Positions 37,101 to 47,251 of a DNA stretch of 64,000 bases are shown one piece after another. The position numbers were made by a program, and so were the translations under genes. Position 1 is the first letter of the stretch, and the number at the start of each line of letters is the position of its first letter. Source of the DNA: Basidiobolus meristosporus CBS 931.73 (taxonomy: Eukaryota > Basidiobolomycota > Basidiobolomycetes > Basidiobolales > Basidiobolaceae). The stretch is taken from contig MCFE01000256.1 of NCBI GenBank assembly GCA_002104905.1, forward strand, positions 48,680 through 112,679, in the 5' to 3' direction. Below the pieces are notes generated by a model. That model worked only from the letters and a program-made list of their open reading frames with translations, did no database searches and had not been told where the DNA came from.

Positions 37101-39694
37101 GATATCTATCGAATGCCAGAAAATCGAATGGCTGAATGTGGTGAAGGTACTAGAGAAAGATATTGTGGAAGTGGATGAAATTGACAAGTCCAACCAAGCT
37201 ATCCAACAGGAGATCAATACCATGGAAAGTGAGGTCAAGGGTTTGCTGAGTGAACTTAAGTTGTTTCGAGAAAAGAAACTCTGTCAGATTACCAATAGAG
37301 CGGTATCTGTAACCACAGTGCAAGGGCAGGATTCTCTCCCCTTTGATATAGAACTCGATTTCAGCCTGGCCTTTCCTAATCCATCCTGGGAAGTGATCGG
37401 GAGATTGTCCTCGAAAGTACGCAATCTGGAACGGAAACTCAAAATTCAAAATGAGAGAGAAGAGCAACGTGAGCTTTTAATCCAAGAGTTTGCAAAGTTC
37501 CTGGAGGACAACATCCATGATGCTGAGCGGGACTTGTTGGGTCAGTGCAAAGAAAAGCGCTCCAACACAAGTGAATGTTCCTATGAAGACTCGAAACATC
37601 TTAATTCTAAGGGTGTCGAGGATCCCCTGGTTCAAATTCTTAAACGGCAGATCGACTTCAAGGATGGTCAAATCGTTCAGCTTAAAAAAGTCGTTCACTC
37701 CCTGAAGGAGAAACGGAGCAATGATACTACTGTATCCTCACTCCACCGCAGTACCGGTCACTGTCCGCCCAAAAAGCATATGGGCAGGGGCGAAGTAGCA
37801 CTCTCGGAGGAAAATCAAGCCGAATATTCTCGCCTGCACTCCCAACTTCGAAGTGTTGTTGGCCATTTGAAGGCATTGGAGCTGAATATTAATGACACTG
37901 ACGAAAAAATCCGTCAGATAGCCCTCCATAAACAGCGGATACATGCCCAATCGCTTGCTTCTGGTTCACATTCACCGGATGCATCTGCCGAACTTTCCTG
38001 CGAGAAAAATCCTCAGATTTTGCTGAAGCAGGCCAACAGCCTTTGTATAGAGCACAGCCACTGTATCTCCCAGCGTAGAAAGTTAGAGAAGAAGAAAATG
38101 AACATTCTGCACCGCTTGAACCAAATTCGCCATAGAATCAACGGCATAACTCGTGGAAGAAGCAACATCGATCAAGAGAGCCCCAGAGCAACCTTATATA
38201 AGCAGCATAAAAATTCACCCTCACAAATAACCGAATCCAAACTCTCAATTCAGTCTACGGATTCGCTCATCTTCAATTTGGAAATTGTCCTCGCCCAGCA
38301 CCTTCGACTGCTTAGCTCTGGCTTAGTAACAAGTGGCCTCCAGGTTGACTCCATCAAGGAGAGATTGCCTTCGCTTGTGGAACAAGTAAGGACGTTGATT
38401 GACGGCTTAGATTCAATGAAGAAGAATGTGGATGTGCTAAGCACTCTAGTTGACAAAACGTTTACCAGTCGCAAGACCCTGCTTTATTGTTATGGAGAAA
38501 TTGGAATCGAACTAAACCGGATTGTAAGCACCGCATACATTCATAAAATCAAGCGATCCAGCCCTGGCAATAGCACTCTCTCGGAGATGCCAGTATTTTT
38601 GCCAAAACTAGATGACTGGATACAGAATTATAAGGGGAACAACCTCCCTAGCGATGTATTAAATCAAGAAGTCGAAAACCTTGATTCGATGTATTCCCGT
38701 TTTGCTGACTCTTTTGAGGCTCTGTACGCGAATATGGCCCAACTCCAAGGTGTTCATGCACAGATCAAAGAGGTGCTGTTGCGTGAGGAGCAACTGACAA
38801 GCGAGAGGGGAATGAAGAGCGAGAGTGGACTTTCAAGCGCTTCGCAAACTCTACGCAAAATTCGAGATCAATGGAATGGTTGGAAAATCGAGCCATCGAC
38901 CTGCTTAGATCTTGACAACCAAGACTCGTCAATCTCTGATGATTCATTATCAATCAAAGGAAGGTGTCCATATACACAGAAACAAGCACGACATGACCCA
39001 AAAACTCATAGAAAGTCGTATAATGCTCGCGGAAAGCCTCGAAGAACTTTTTCGCTATCCCGGGAATCCAAAAAAATCCATAGAGAGGTTCGTTTCTTCC
39101 ATGACATATATTTGAAGCATCCGATACACTAACTACTTGCCGCAGAAATCGCGCCTATCATGTCCAGAACCTCTAGCACTGATTGAGCAAAACCCTCGGA
39201 TGATGCTGACTTTAGAAAGCGTATCGGAACACAGCAAGATATCCTCGCTCAAGGGATCACATTGCATAAATTCACTCAACTTGTATGAGGCATCGGACGT
39301 TTGTTCTGCCAGTAGACATCCTGCCGGGGCTGATAGGCCTTCACGAGAGAATCAACTACTACGAAAGATAACCTCAACTTCATCACCACAAAGGATATCC
39401 TCTACCAATAGCTGTCGCTTCTTACTGCGTTCCACTGGTATCACGAGAGACAGTGATCAAAAGCCGAGCAGTCGCTCAGATGCACTACGGAAAAAACTTT
39501 GTAAACTCTCTCAATTACGCAAAGAAATGAAAATCTTGGAGCGGCTCAATGTCTCACATGAGTCATCTGACAACGCTTCTGAGAAGCGGCGTCGGCATCA
39601 AGCAATGTTGGGTAAAAAACGGGAATACATCGTTCGTCTGAAAGATTTAACTAAGGAGTGTCACTCGGTATTGAGGCCGCCTAATAGCACATAA
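34142..39694 (+). CDS. Ankyrin-repeat protein with long coiled-coil tail, six exons, 1,751 aa
   Basis: Exons 34142-34437, 34495-34784, 34849-35012, 35075-35849, 35906-39087 and 39146-39694 give 5,256 nt, an exact multiple of three. All five introns are GT-AG (56-64 nt), with branch-like CTCTAAC and CACTAAC sequences. Residues 1 to about 500 hold degenerate ankyrin repeats: GHEQMVDLLLSCGANP, a NGATPLMYA block followed by GHENIVQLLLEYGA, QAGADVNAQ and GKTPADYA. Residues about 510-800 are Ser-rich and probably disordered. From about 850 to 1,740 long charged heptad-like stretches (for example around 37190-37270, 37400-37500 and 38330-38450) suggest coiled coils. Ankyrin plus coiled coil suggests a scaffold or tether, but I do not recognise a named family. 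Start chosen at the first in-frame ATG. Confidence 0.85.
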
Positions 39695-39809
39695 ACATAA
39701 TAATAAACATATTAGACTTTTCGATAGAGTTTCTGGCTTTCACAAGTACCTACACCATAGTTTACTTTCAAGCTGTATTGTTAAGTCTTACTATCTTACG
39801 TCATAATGT

Positions 39810-39826
39810 CCTAACCCTATCCCTAA
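39810..39826 (-). repeat. Short interstitial telomere-like repeat
   Basis: Plus strand reads CCTAA-CCCTAT-CCCTAA, that is, about three TTAGGG-type units on the minus strand, one degenerate. It lies exactly where the minus-strand glycosylase-like frame loses similarity. Confidence 0.55.
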
Positions 39827-39857
39827 CGCATACTCTACCCCCTGTCACGTTACACAC

Positions 39858-40018
39858 CATTACCACCTTTATCTTCTCCGGTTCCATCAGTCTTAACATC
39901 CTAAACACATTTTTCTTCGGCAACACTTCCAATTTTGACTCTTTTAACGTCTTTAACACTCTCCCCAGTATATCTCTGTTCTTCTCCAAAAAGTCTTCCC
40001 CCCCCCTTTTATCATCAT
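39858..40018 (-). pseudogene. Truncated uracil-DNA-glycosylase-like fragment
   Basis: On the minus strand about 50 codons read like the N-terminal part of family-1 uracil-DNA glycosylase: a DFL segment, a helix, an LP...VFR segment, then EKIKVVMV, which matches the strand that normally leads into the catalytic DPY motif. The DPY motif does not follow; the frame continues into unrelated, telomere-like sequence. The frame also shifts at the nine-G run (39998-40006) relative to the ATG at 40018. That ATG overlaps the start codon of the zinc-ribbon gene (shared CATG), so the two would be divergent with no spacer. Broken in two ways, hence pseudogene. The identification rests on pattern alone. Confidence 0.4.
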
Positions 40019-40352
40019 GGATCCTCCACCTACCGAATCTTCTATCCTTGAAGACGCATATACCCAACTTTACATCCAAACTCTTATCGATGATGATAAT
40101 ACCTCCGTTCTTGTTAAACATAATATCATTTCTGCCGACGAACAAAATCAAGACCTTCCTTATTTACTAAATTCCGTCAAAAAATACCTTTCCGCCAAAG
40201 TACCCAAATCTACATCCACTAACAGCAACACCCTCTGCAAATACTGCGGCGCCAACAACGTCCTTGTCCTTGAATCTCAACTCCGCTCTGCCGATGAAGG
40301 TAGCAACTTGGTCCACGAATGTCCCGATTGCCACAAAAGTTGGACCATATAA
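40017..40352 (+). CDS. Small protein with TFIIS/Rpa12-type C-terminal zinc ribbon
   Basis: 111 aa, no intron. Residues about 73-109 form a zinc ribbon: C-x2-C (CKYCG), then RSADEG, then C-x2-C (CPDCH). The RSADE acidic hairpin is the hallmark of TFIIS and of the RNA polymerase subunits Rpa12/Rpb9-like C ribbons, where it enters the polymerase active site and promotes transcript cleavage. Residues 1-70 are acidic and helical and do not match the TFIIS central domain or the Rpa12 N-terminal ribbon, so the protein is shorter than cellular TFIIS (about 300 aa). Short forms are known in large DNA viruses. Codons end mostly in C or T, unlike the neighbouring host genes. Intact and probably translatable. 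Confidence 0.7.
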   Translation: MDPPPTESSILEDAYTQLYIQTLIDDDNTSVLVKHNIISADEQNQDLPYLLNSVKKYLSAKVPKSTSTNSNTLCKYCGANNVLVLESQLRSADEGSNLVHECPDCHKSWTI

Positions 40353-40407
40353 ATTATCAAATCTTTTTCTCCTTTTTTTGAAAATCCTTTCCTATTACCT
40401 TATCTTT

Positions 40408-40554
40408 TACCCCAACCCCCGTCCATTCTGGCTTTGTCGCTGAAAGTTCCGTCTCTCACGACCTCTACAGTATCCGGATGGAAAAGGTCGAACTCCTTTC
40501 CCAAGTTTATCATGATGCCGTCTCTGACATCGCGGTCCACTCCTCCCTAACGTG
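40408..40554 (+). pseudogene. Coding-like fragment after the zinc-ribbon gene
   Basis: An open plus-strand frame of about 49 codons (with segments VHSGFVAES and RMEKVELLSQVYHDAVSDIA) has the same C/T-ending codon habit as the zinc-ribbon gene and stops at TGA 40552-40554. It has no suitable ATG at its left end. The opposite strand is also open (ending at TAA 40400-40402), so the true direction is uncertain. Family not recognised. Confidence 0.3.
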
Positions 40555-40574
40555 AAACAATAAATATAGCCAGA

Positions 40575-40880
40575 AGCAGTATATTGGACCATGTAGGCAC
40601 TATTCCAAGGCAAAATATGGAGCCTACCCTAAGAAAAAAATCGAGAAAAGGCCAGCAGAATACTGCCATAATATCAGCTTAATTCCAAGTTTCTCAAAAC
40701 TTGCCACTCTCAATATATCAGGTTCTAGCTATTGGGCAGACGAGCGGACATATTTTCCAGGAGGGGACTAGGTCAACTGGCATTCATACCAAACTTGGTA
40801 ATCAGCTGCTCACTACTTCCCTCAAAAATTGCAACTGGTAATTTGAAGGAAAAACACCAGCTGAATTCCAGCTAAATACC
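40575..40880 (-). repeat. Interspersed repeat family 'R', copy 3
   Basis: Same orientation as 9600-9910, with shared blocks TACCCTAAGAAA, CAGCAGAA, AATTCCAA, CAGCTGCTCACTACTTCC and AAAAATTGCAAC. It abuts the right side of the zinc-ribbon island and precedes a Copia LTR relic, as the other copies do. Confidence 0.55.
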
Positions 40881-41014
40881 ACCGACCCTAAACAGCGCGA
40901 CGCAACACAGCCCAACGTAGCGGGAATGGTAGCAGCTCTGCGTCTAGGAAGCAGACCTTTTGCACCGGACGGGGGCCAAACTACAGACAGCGCAGCAAAA
41001 AGCACCCGACACGA

Positions 41015-41237
41015 CACACCAAATATGTTTAAGAAGGTCGCAAAAAGATGTGTGCAAAGTTTGGGGCTGTTTGAACAACTATGAAATATTTCATGTTCTG
41101 GGTACCTGATGTTTTGTTGAAAATATTCGCAGTAAATCCCAACAAGGGATTTGGGCAGAATTCTCTAAGATTTGTAGACTGTGATATAAGTGACTACATT
41201 AGGTGAATATATAGGTGTAAATACGAAATATACAACA
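41015..41237 (-). repeat. 5'-truncated Copia LTR relic
   Basis: Matches the right two-thirds of the Copia LTR (GTGTGCAAAGTTTGGGGCTGTTT, cut here to its core GTGCAAAGTTTGGGGCTG) and keeps the TACAACA end at 41231-41237. The left third is missing. Confidence 0.75.
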
Positions 41238-41363
41238 GATCCTGACTTTACTACCAAGGGATGATATTAAAATATTTATACTAGTCATTCTATAGCAAGA
41301 ATAATAAAAAGGGAAAGAAACAAAAATAACACTACCCATAATATTACTCAGTATGGTTTCAAT

Positions 41364-41633
41364 TGTTGCTAGACTTATGGAGAAGCTGGAAATGGTTGGG
41401 AGAACTAGTATATTATATGGTTATTACTTACTAATTTATTGAATGTAAAAGTGGTATCAACACTTTTACAAGGATATGGCAGAACATATATGCAGGGTAT
41501 ACTAAAAAATGCCCTTGGTGCATTTGTGCACAATGTTCTTGGTAACTGTGGCAGGAAACAATAGAGTTCTTTAATCAGGATCAAAGTGACCAATTCAGTG
41601 TAAATGTTTAAGCGGAAGTACAAAACTCACAAT
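41364..41633 (-). repeat. Diverged Copia LTR relic
   Basis: Begins TGTTGCTAGACTTATGG, keeps the TTATTGAATGTAAAAG block and an ACACTTTTACA block, and ends near CTCACAATA. Shortened and much diverged. Confidence 0.6.
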
Positions 41634-42809
41634 ACCAGTAACTATATACACAAGCCAAACTATGGTCACTCAAAACTTCATAATCTATATAAAACAGGGG
41701 TTGGTTCATTATATGGCTGTGGAATCCGATATCAGTAGAAGTGAACATGGAAACGGAGTATTATCAAGTCATAAGTCATTATGCTCTATTTTTTTCGGCA
41801 TTAAATATTGGATTGAACTGTACAGGATCATTGAAAGGAATCTGTGAATACTTTGGTAACTTTCAAATTCAAGATTTACTTTTTATTAATCTTGTTTCTC
41901 AGAAATGTAAAATTTTCGGCTTAGTACAGTTGATCATGAATAAAGCATAGTGTAAAATCACAAGGTTATGGAACCAATGTAAAAGGAACACCCGAGTTAT
42001 ATCACATCAACAACTTTGGAAGTAGCTCTTATCTACAATGGGCGTTAAGTCGATACAATAATGTAGTGAATCATTCAATATCAGGGATTGCGCACTAGGA
42101 TTATAATATAACTCATTATCATGGGGAAGCGTGCAACTTCATCGCATTCGAATGATCAACCTCAAGTATTTGATGAACAAATACCCAAACTGATACCCAG
42201 TTATTCCGAGCATGCAGATGCGGTACCTCACGAAGTTTGAACGATTACACAGCCCTTTAGCCGATAATGCCCTTGACCCCATGATATGGCGGGGGGATTT
42301 GATACAATGGAACACCCTTGAAAGTATCAGCACGTCACATGGCCATCTACCACTTGTGAATTTAGTTCTATCCCATTTGCGGATATGGATTTCATGGTTG
42401 TTTTGGAAATGCCTTTAGACGCGGAAAATAAACCCACTTTAATCCTTCAAAATATATAAGTTATATGACCCCTACTATAGTTCCTAATCAAGGAGGGTTT
42501 TCTAGGCATCTCCAGCTGATCTATTTATAGTCCGAGAACCATGAGGAACTGTGATAAGACCTGGCGAATGATATCCCATCATTACGTAGCATGGCCGTTC
42601 CAAAACAATTGTAGGAATCATGCTATTAACCCATGAGGCTTAAACCACGCAATCAATCATTCAGCGTATTGATGAATAATAGTGGTGAATCTAACACTTG
42701 GAAGATCACCCGAACTATCAACAAACAATGAAAGAAAAACAATGTCAAGACTAACCAATATTAATTCTCTATCTTCATTGTTCAGTCCTCATCAGCTATA
42801 TCTATTTAC
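41634..42809. other. Intergenic region, nothing recognised
   Basis: Short AT-rich frames only. Confidence 0.5.
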
Positions 42810-43052
42810 ATGTGCGACTCGGCGGGCAATCAAGCCCTTCTCGACCTAGAGGAGGCTAACGTTAAGGAAATGAAATGCTCAGAATTGCGTAGGATTCTGA
42901 TCGAACATGGTGTAGAATTCAACTTGACTCTCAAAAAACCCGAACTGGTGAGCCTTGTTAGAGAAAAAGTGATACCCCAGTTGGTCAAATGCCGTGCCAA
43001 CATCTCGGAAGTTCAACCCAGTAGTGAGGGAATCATTTTTGTTGGCTTCTAA
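42810..43052 (+). CDS. Small HeH/SAP-like domain protein
   Basis: 80 codons, ATG to TAA. Residues about 19-50 (MKCSELRRILIEHGVEF then LKKPELVSLVREKV) match the helix-extension-helix fold at the N terminus of fungal Heh1/Src1/Man1-type inner nuclear membrane proteins, a SAP relative that contacts chromatin. Known Heh proteins continue for hundreds of residues with two membrane spans and a MAN1 C-terminal domain. None is seen here and no good splice donor extends the frame, so this is either a stand-alone domain, a truncated paralogue or a first exon whose rest I could not find. It lies 720 bp upstream of the PEN-2-like gene on the same strand. Confidence 0.5.
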   Translation: MCDSAGNQALLDLEEANVKEMKCSELRRILIEHGVEFNLTLKKPELVSLVREKVIPQLVKCRANISEVQPSSEGIIFVGF

Positions 43053-43092
43053 GCATTAGTGTGCTAGGTTAGACAAGGCTACAACATCGCGT

Positions 43093-43347
43093 TTAGCTCA
43101 TTGCCAGCTTATTCATCTTCGTACGTAGCAATTGAGCGTCTACAACTTCGTTACCAGTACGAGTTTCAAAGAGGTCAAATACCAACTCCCCTCGGACACT
43201 TTCATTTGCGTATAATGGCAGGCACAATACGGTTAAATAAAATAAGAAAGTAACCAAGATACAGCATACACTCCATAACTGATGCTTGACCAAGAAAACT
43301 GAATCAGCCAGTACCCATTGATTGTTAAGACGAAAATAAGTGCTCAT
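43093..43347 (-). CDS. Possible small single-span membrane protein
   Basis: 84 codons from ATG 43347. Residues about 26-48 (WSVCCILVTFLFYLTVLCLPLY) form one convincing hydrophobic span, followed by a charged tail. It converges with the HeH ORF, leaving 40 bp between stop codons. No family recognised; an upstream exon is possible because the frame is open beyond the ATG. Weak candidate. Confidence 0.25.
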   Translation of the reverse strand: MSTYFRLNNQWVLADSVFLVKHQLWSVCCILVTFLFYLTVLCLPLYANESVRGELVFDLFETRTGNEVVDAQLLRTKMNKLAMS

Positions 43348-43772
43348 GATTGGGTAGCATGGCGCTAGTAGCAACACCAGGTGATGCTCCGCTTTTGAAT
43401 TGAAGGAAATCTCTCACTTGCAGACCAAATAGCATGGTAAACCCTAATATACCACACTATATGATCCAATTCTCAAAATGGTCGAAAATGTATCCGTTTA
43501 AATAACCACCCAAATTCAGTGAATATATATCAGTGCAGTCGTGACTGCCTAGCAAGCCCTACCTACCATCCAACAAAGCAAATTTAGTCAGGGTGCTCTT
43601 CCTTCAGTTGGTAAGTGTATACTTGACCTCCTGCTTTAAAAGTCTACCTTCGCAATTAAGCCATACAGTAATAACCAAAATAACCTACGAGAAGAAAATT
43701 TAGGTTCCTTCAACCATCCACTAACGAAATTCAGCCCGATTCACAGAGCGGACGTTCTAATCGTAACACACC

Positions 43773-44276
43773 ATGTCATCTCTAGACAAACTCAAAAATC
43801 ACGAGATTGTCAGCATATCTCGAAAAAATACCTTTCTGTCTTACTGATACTTATCAATAAGGGCTTCTAGTGAGCAGAGGCATCTTTCTGATAAAGGCCG
43901 TTTCCTCTTTAGATACATATACATGCTTATATATATCATAGATTTGAAATGACCTATTTCTTTTTTTACTGTTTTATGGAGGTTTTGCATTTCTACCTTG
44001 GCTATGGCTGGTGAACTTCATCTACTTTCGTCCGGCAATCAACCGAGCCGATATGAACCCAGTCTTGCGGAAGTGTATGTATGCCGTAAACCCATTTGGT
44101 AGATAAGGAATTCCCTATGCATACATACTAACAGCTTTTTAGATGTTTACGGATCATTGGTGGGGGCTTCAGTCTGGCTAGCCATTTTGGTTGCCTGGTT
44201 GAGCGTCTTTTTGATACACAGAGACTCATGGAACCAGCTTGGTGAAAAGTTAACCGTAGTGATACCCAAAGGCTAA
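43773..44276 (+). CDS. PEN-2-like gamma-secretase subunit (5' exon unresolved)
   Basis: PEN-2 is the smallest subunit of gamma-secretase, the presenilin intramembrane protease, and is needed for presenilin endoproteolysis. The clear part is two exons, about 43978-44074 and 44143-44276, joined by a 68-nt intron with a TACTAAC branch point (44127-44133). They encode GGFAFLPWLWLVN, then PVLRK-YVYGSLVGASVW, a second hydrophobic span and the C-terminal block LGEKLTVVIPKG. These match the family's GGFA-LP-LW-VN start, the (I)KGYVW-RSA middle and the LGDYLSF-IP-G end, including the usual C-terminal length. An ATG at 43773 followed by MSSLDKL...SRK looks like the family N terminus, but no canonical splice from it reaches the GGFAF exon in phase. 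Either a non-canonical junction or a recent lesion separates them. Confidence 0.75.
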
Positions 44277-44714
44277 CGAGTAGCTGACATCGAAATATTC
44301 TTGCAGTAGTATTGCCAATTCTTATGTTGCTTTAAAACCCCCTTTCTATTTCTCTTACTGATAGTAAATGTAAAATTCCTCGTCATGAGATTAAATTGCA
44401 GGATTAGTTGCCCAATCAAGATACATTGGAAACTGTATTTGTCGTATTTTCACAGTTTATTATGTGTGGTATGTACGTGGATACATGAAGGAATGAGTTA
44501 AGTAAAATTGTCTTCATGTGGCCGATCTTCTAATGGGACAGCATAGGAAAATCAATGTTCACATGAGCCATGGCAATGATAATGGATTGACATCGAAAAG
44601 GCAACGTATGTTGAATGACCGCGTAATAACAAGTTGAAAGTGAAGTTATAGGTTATAGAAGAACTGTACACAATTAATGAAATTGAACGCTCTGCAACTG
44701 GTCCCATAGTCGAT

Positions 44715-47183
44715 CTATCCAAATATAACACGGAGGACCAGGTAGCTCAGACACCCGATGAATTTGATACAAGAGAGGAATGCAACTGCCCAGAAGATGA
44801 ATGTCAAATAACCTTGACCATCCGTACTGCCTGAAGTGACACCGATCAACAAGATCGCATTGGTAATGATCCAGAGCAAGACCACCCGAGTACGGAACAG
44901 CTTGTAATAATCCTCCTTCTGGGTGGAGGCATCCTCCTCGTGCTTCTTGGGTTCCGGGCGAATTCTTAGTTCACTCTCCAGTCGGTCATAGATAGCATTG
45001 ATGTCCGTTTTCTCAGTGGGAACTTCGACCTCGGCGACTTCAACACCTTGGTTATTGGTGGTTGACGTGACGTTGCCCTGGGCTGGCTGGATTTCTATCT
45101 TGTTATCGCCCTTGGTGCCCCAGGAAACATCGTGGGTGTTGCAGAATGCATACACCATCAAGATATTGACAAAGGAAGGGAAGATGAAAATATACTGGAT
45201 AAAGCTAGTAAACATGTGCCATGGCTCGAAGTACAAGAAGGAGGAGGCAAAGTACAGTCCATACGTGGAGGCAAGCGCAATGAAAATATTCATACTATTC
45301 GAGGTAAATGGATGGGCCTTGAGAGCTTCGATTGTGGCTGCGTCGGTGAAGTAGATAACAAGGTTGAAGATGATCGTATATGTCATGACGAGCATCACGA
45401 AGGCGAAGAGGTAGACGCAAATGAGATAGATGGATCGAGAGCCTTGAGGACGGTTACCAAGAGCAAGAATAAACTGTACAATTAATCCAATGCAGAAAAG
45501 ATCGCGAACAGCTGGGTAGATAAACCATGAGGCACCAAAAAACGGGTCCGGTTTGGAGGGATCACGGCCTTTGATGATATTACCAGCCGTGTCTCTGGGA
45601 ATTGAGTTGTAGCACAGGAAGTAGAAGGTGAGGAAGAAGTTGCCAATCGAGAACCAACTGAATAGAAGCGATATCGAGTTGTAGATAAATTCGATCAAGA
45701 AGAGGAATTTTCGGCCACTTCCGTGGTTCGTTTTGAAGATTTGGAACCAGTGAACCATGGCGAAGAACGCGGCGAACAGGGATCCGTTCAACCAACGACG
45801 TCTCTGTGAAATGAACTCCGCCCAGGAATCGGGAGCATCAGTCTCGGCCTTCGCGGATTTAACATACTTGAGCACCCATTTACAGTTCTTCTTTGCGACT
45901 AGCTCGAAACAGAGGATACGATCTTCAGCAAGGTACATATTTGCTTCGAAAATACCGCCAGTGGCATTCGCACCATGCATTGTTTCACCCTTGAAATAGG
46001 AAGCAAGTGGTCCCACACCAGGAGCAGTATTTTTCAGAGCCGCGTATCTGTATGCGGAGAAGGCACCAGGGAGCACACTGATATATCCAAATACACTCTC
46101 CAGTGGTTTATCGAGGATGTTACTCATTTTGTACTCGAAGTTCTGGGCGGCAATCAATGGATTTAACAGGTTTTTCCAACCACGGCCAAGTTCAACACAA
46201 ATTTCTCCACATGCACCTCCCAAGTTGGGGTCACGGTCGAAGGCCTTCCAAAGATGGTAGATTGAAGTGCCACTGGGTTTGGTTCCAACATCGAGAAGGA
46301 CGCACACGTTGGGATTAAGGAGTGGAGCAAAGGCATTGAAAAACCAACGATGCGAGTTCAATTTCTTGGCGTTCTTCTCCTTCAAACAGAATAGAATCTG
46401 AATGGGATCCATGTTCTTCTCCTTGATACTATGAACTTTGAAGTCGCTGTCAACATACTTTTGAGTAGAGAATTCATAAATATGTGCAGTGACGGGCTTT
46501 CCATTTACAGATCCTTGGTTGATGCCGTCCTGGTAAACACCCATCAAACCAAGAACTTGAAGGACACGGGGATGGATCTTGGTACGACCATCCGACACAA
46601 TGCACACCACTGCTTTTTGCCAACCATTGTTTCCCCAAACACGAGATTTGGAACGGTTACAGAGGTGGTGAATATTCTTCAGAACTCCGGAAAACGTTTT
46701 AATGAAGAGCTCCTCATCTTCGTTGTACATGGTCATGACAATGAAGAGTTCGGTAGACCTTCCATAGAGTGCTGGTCTCAATGTATAACGCTCTTTCAAG
46801 AAATTGTTGGGGTCACAAGTAGCGGCAGTGTAGCGCATGTGAGTAAATTCTTCGTGGTCAGTGAATGGCACGTTTTGAAGGACTTTATCCGGAACAGGGC
46901 AGTCAAGGACCAAGTTACCCGAAATGAGCTCAACATAGCGCATATTTTGCTTTCTTTCCTCCATGAATTGCTGGTATCTTCTGGCATTAGGCGGGGGAGC
47001 AGTTCGGTTATCATAAAGATCTTCAATGGTGGAGGAGGCATGAGCTAATGGAGGAACTCCCCCCTCTGTGGACATGTGTCGAAGATTGATATCCTCTTCA
47101 TCATGAAAACTGTCGGTGGAAGGCATTGGAGAGCCGTATTGGCTTGGGACAGTGTAAGCCGGGTTATTGAAAGGGTCAGACAT
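44715..47183 (-). CDS. Chitin synthase, division 1 (class I-III type), 822 aa
   Basis: Polymerises UDP-N-acetylglucosamine into chitin at the plasma membrane. A single intronless frame from ATG 47183. The N-terminal 80 residues are disordered and Ser/Pro-rich. Then follow the chitin synthase N-terminal block, the glycosyltransferase core with [16 protein letters not shown] (about residue 294), EDRIL (about 419) and the catalytic QRRRW (about 460), and a C-terminal cluster of about six to seven hydrophobic spans. Length is typical of class I-III enzymes; no myosin or cytochrome-b5 domain is present, which excludes classes IV-VII. The stop is at 44715-44717. A small ORF on the same strand ends 68 bp upstream of its start codon. 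Confidence 0.95.
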   Translation of the reverse strand: MSDPFNNPAYTVPSQYGSPMPSTDSFHDEEDINLRHMSTEGGVPPLAHASSTIEDLYDNRTAPPPNARRYQQFMEERKQNMRYVELISGNLVLDCPVPDKVLQNVPFTDHEEFTHMRYTAATCDPNNFLKERYTLRPALYGRSTELFIVMTMYNEDEELFIKTFSGVLKNIHHLCNRSKSRVWGNNGWQKAVVCIVSDGRTKIHPRVLQVLGLMGVYQDGINQGSVNGKPVTAHIYEFSTQKYVDSDFKVHSIKEKNMDPIQILFCLKEKNAKKLNSHRWFFNAFAPLLNPNVCVLLDVGTKPSGTSIYHLWKAFDRDPNLGGACGEICVELGRGWKNLLNPLIAAQNFEYKMSNILDKPLESVFGYISVLPGAFSAYRYAALKNTAPGVGPLASYFKGETMHGANATGGIFEANMYLAEDRILCFELVAKKNCKWVLKYVKSAKAETDAPDSWAEFISQRRRWLNGSLFAAFFAMVHWFQIFKTNHGSGRKFLFLIEFIYNSISLLFSWFSIGNFFLTFYFLCYNSIPRDTAGNIIKGRDPSKPDPFFGASWFIYPAVRDLFCIGLIVQFILALGNRPQGSRSIYLICVYLFAFVMLVMTYTIIFNLVIYFTDAATIEALKAHPFTSNSMNIFIALASTYGLYFASSFLYFEPWHMFTSFIQYIFIFPSFVNILMVYAFCNTHDVSWGTKGDNKIEIQPAQGNVTSTTNNQGVEVAEVEVPTEKTDINAIYDRLESELRIRPEPKKHEEDASTQKEDYYKLFRTRVVLLWIITNAILLIGVTSGSTDGQGYLTFIFWAVAFLSCIKFIGCLSYLVLRVIFG

Positions 47184-47251
47184 CAAGAGGGTTATTTAAG
47201 AATGATGCAACAGAAAACTTTATACGAGGAAGGGGTGAAAGTCGGATGTGT

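Larger units (their letters stand above)
39776..40553. other. Pyrimidine-skewed island of unlike composition, possible foreign insertion
   Basis: Over about 780 bp the plus strand becomes strongly C/T-rich, including a run of nine C at 39998-40006. Both neighbours lack this skew. The island contains a zinc-ribbon gene, a truncated divergent frame, another frame fragment and a telomere-like tract, all packed with almost no spacers. Compact coding on both strands and the gene types resemble a fragment of a large DNA virus genome. Transfer from another source, or an ordinary old gene cluster, cannot be excluded. Confidence 0.5.

Noticed and set aside
39778-40170. 130-codon plus-strand frame across the left part of the island
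   Set aside because: Its composition (Leu, Ser, Thr, Phe) is what the antisense of the Lys/Glu-rich minus-strand frame gives, and it overlaps the zinc-ribbon gene.
46431-47048. 205-codon plus-strand frame
   Set aside because: Lies wholly antisense to the chitin synthase N-terminal half; a shadow of that gene.
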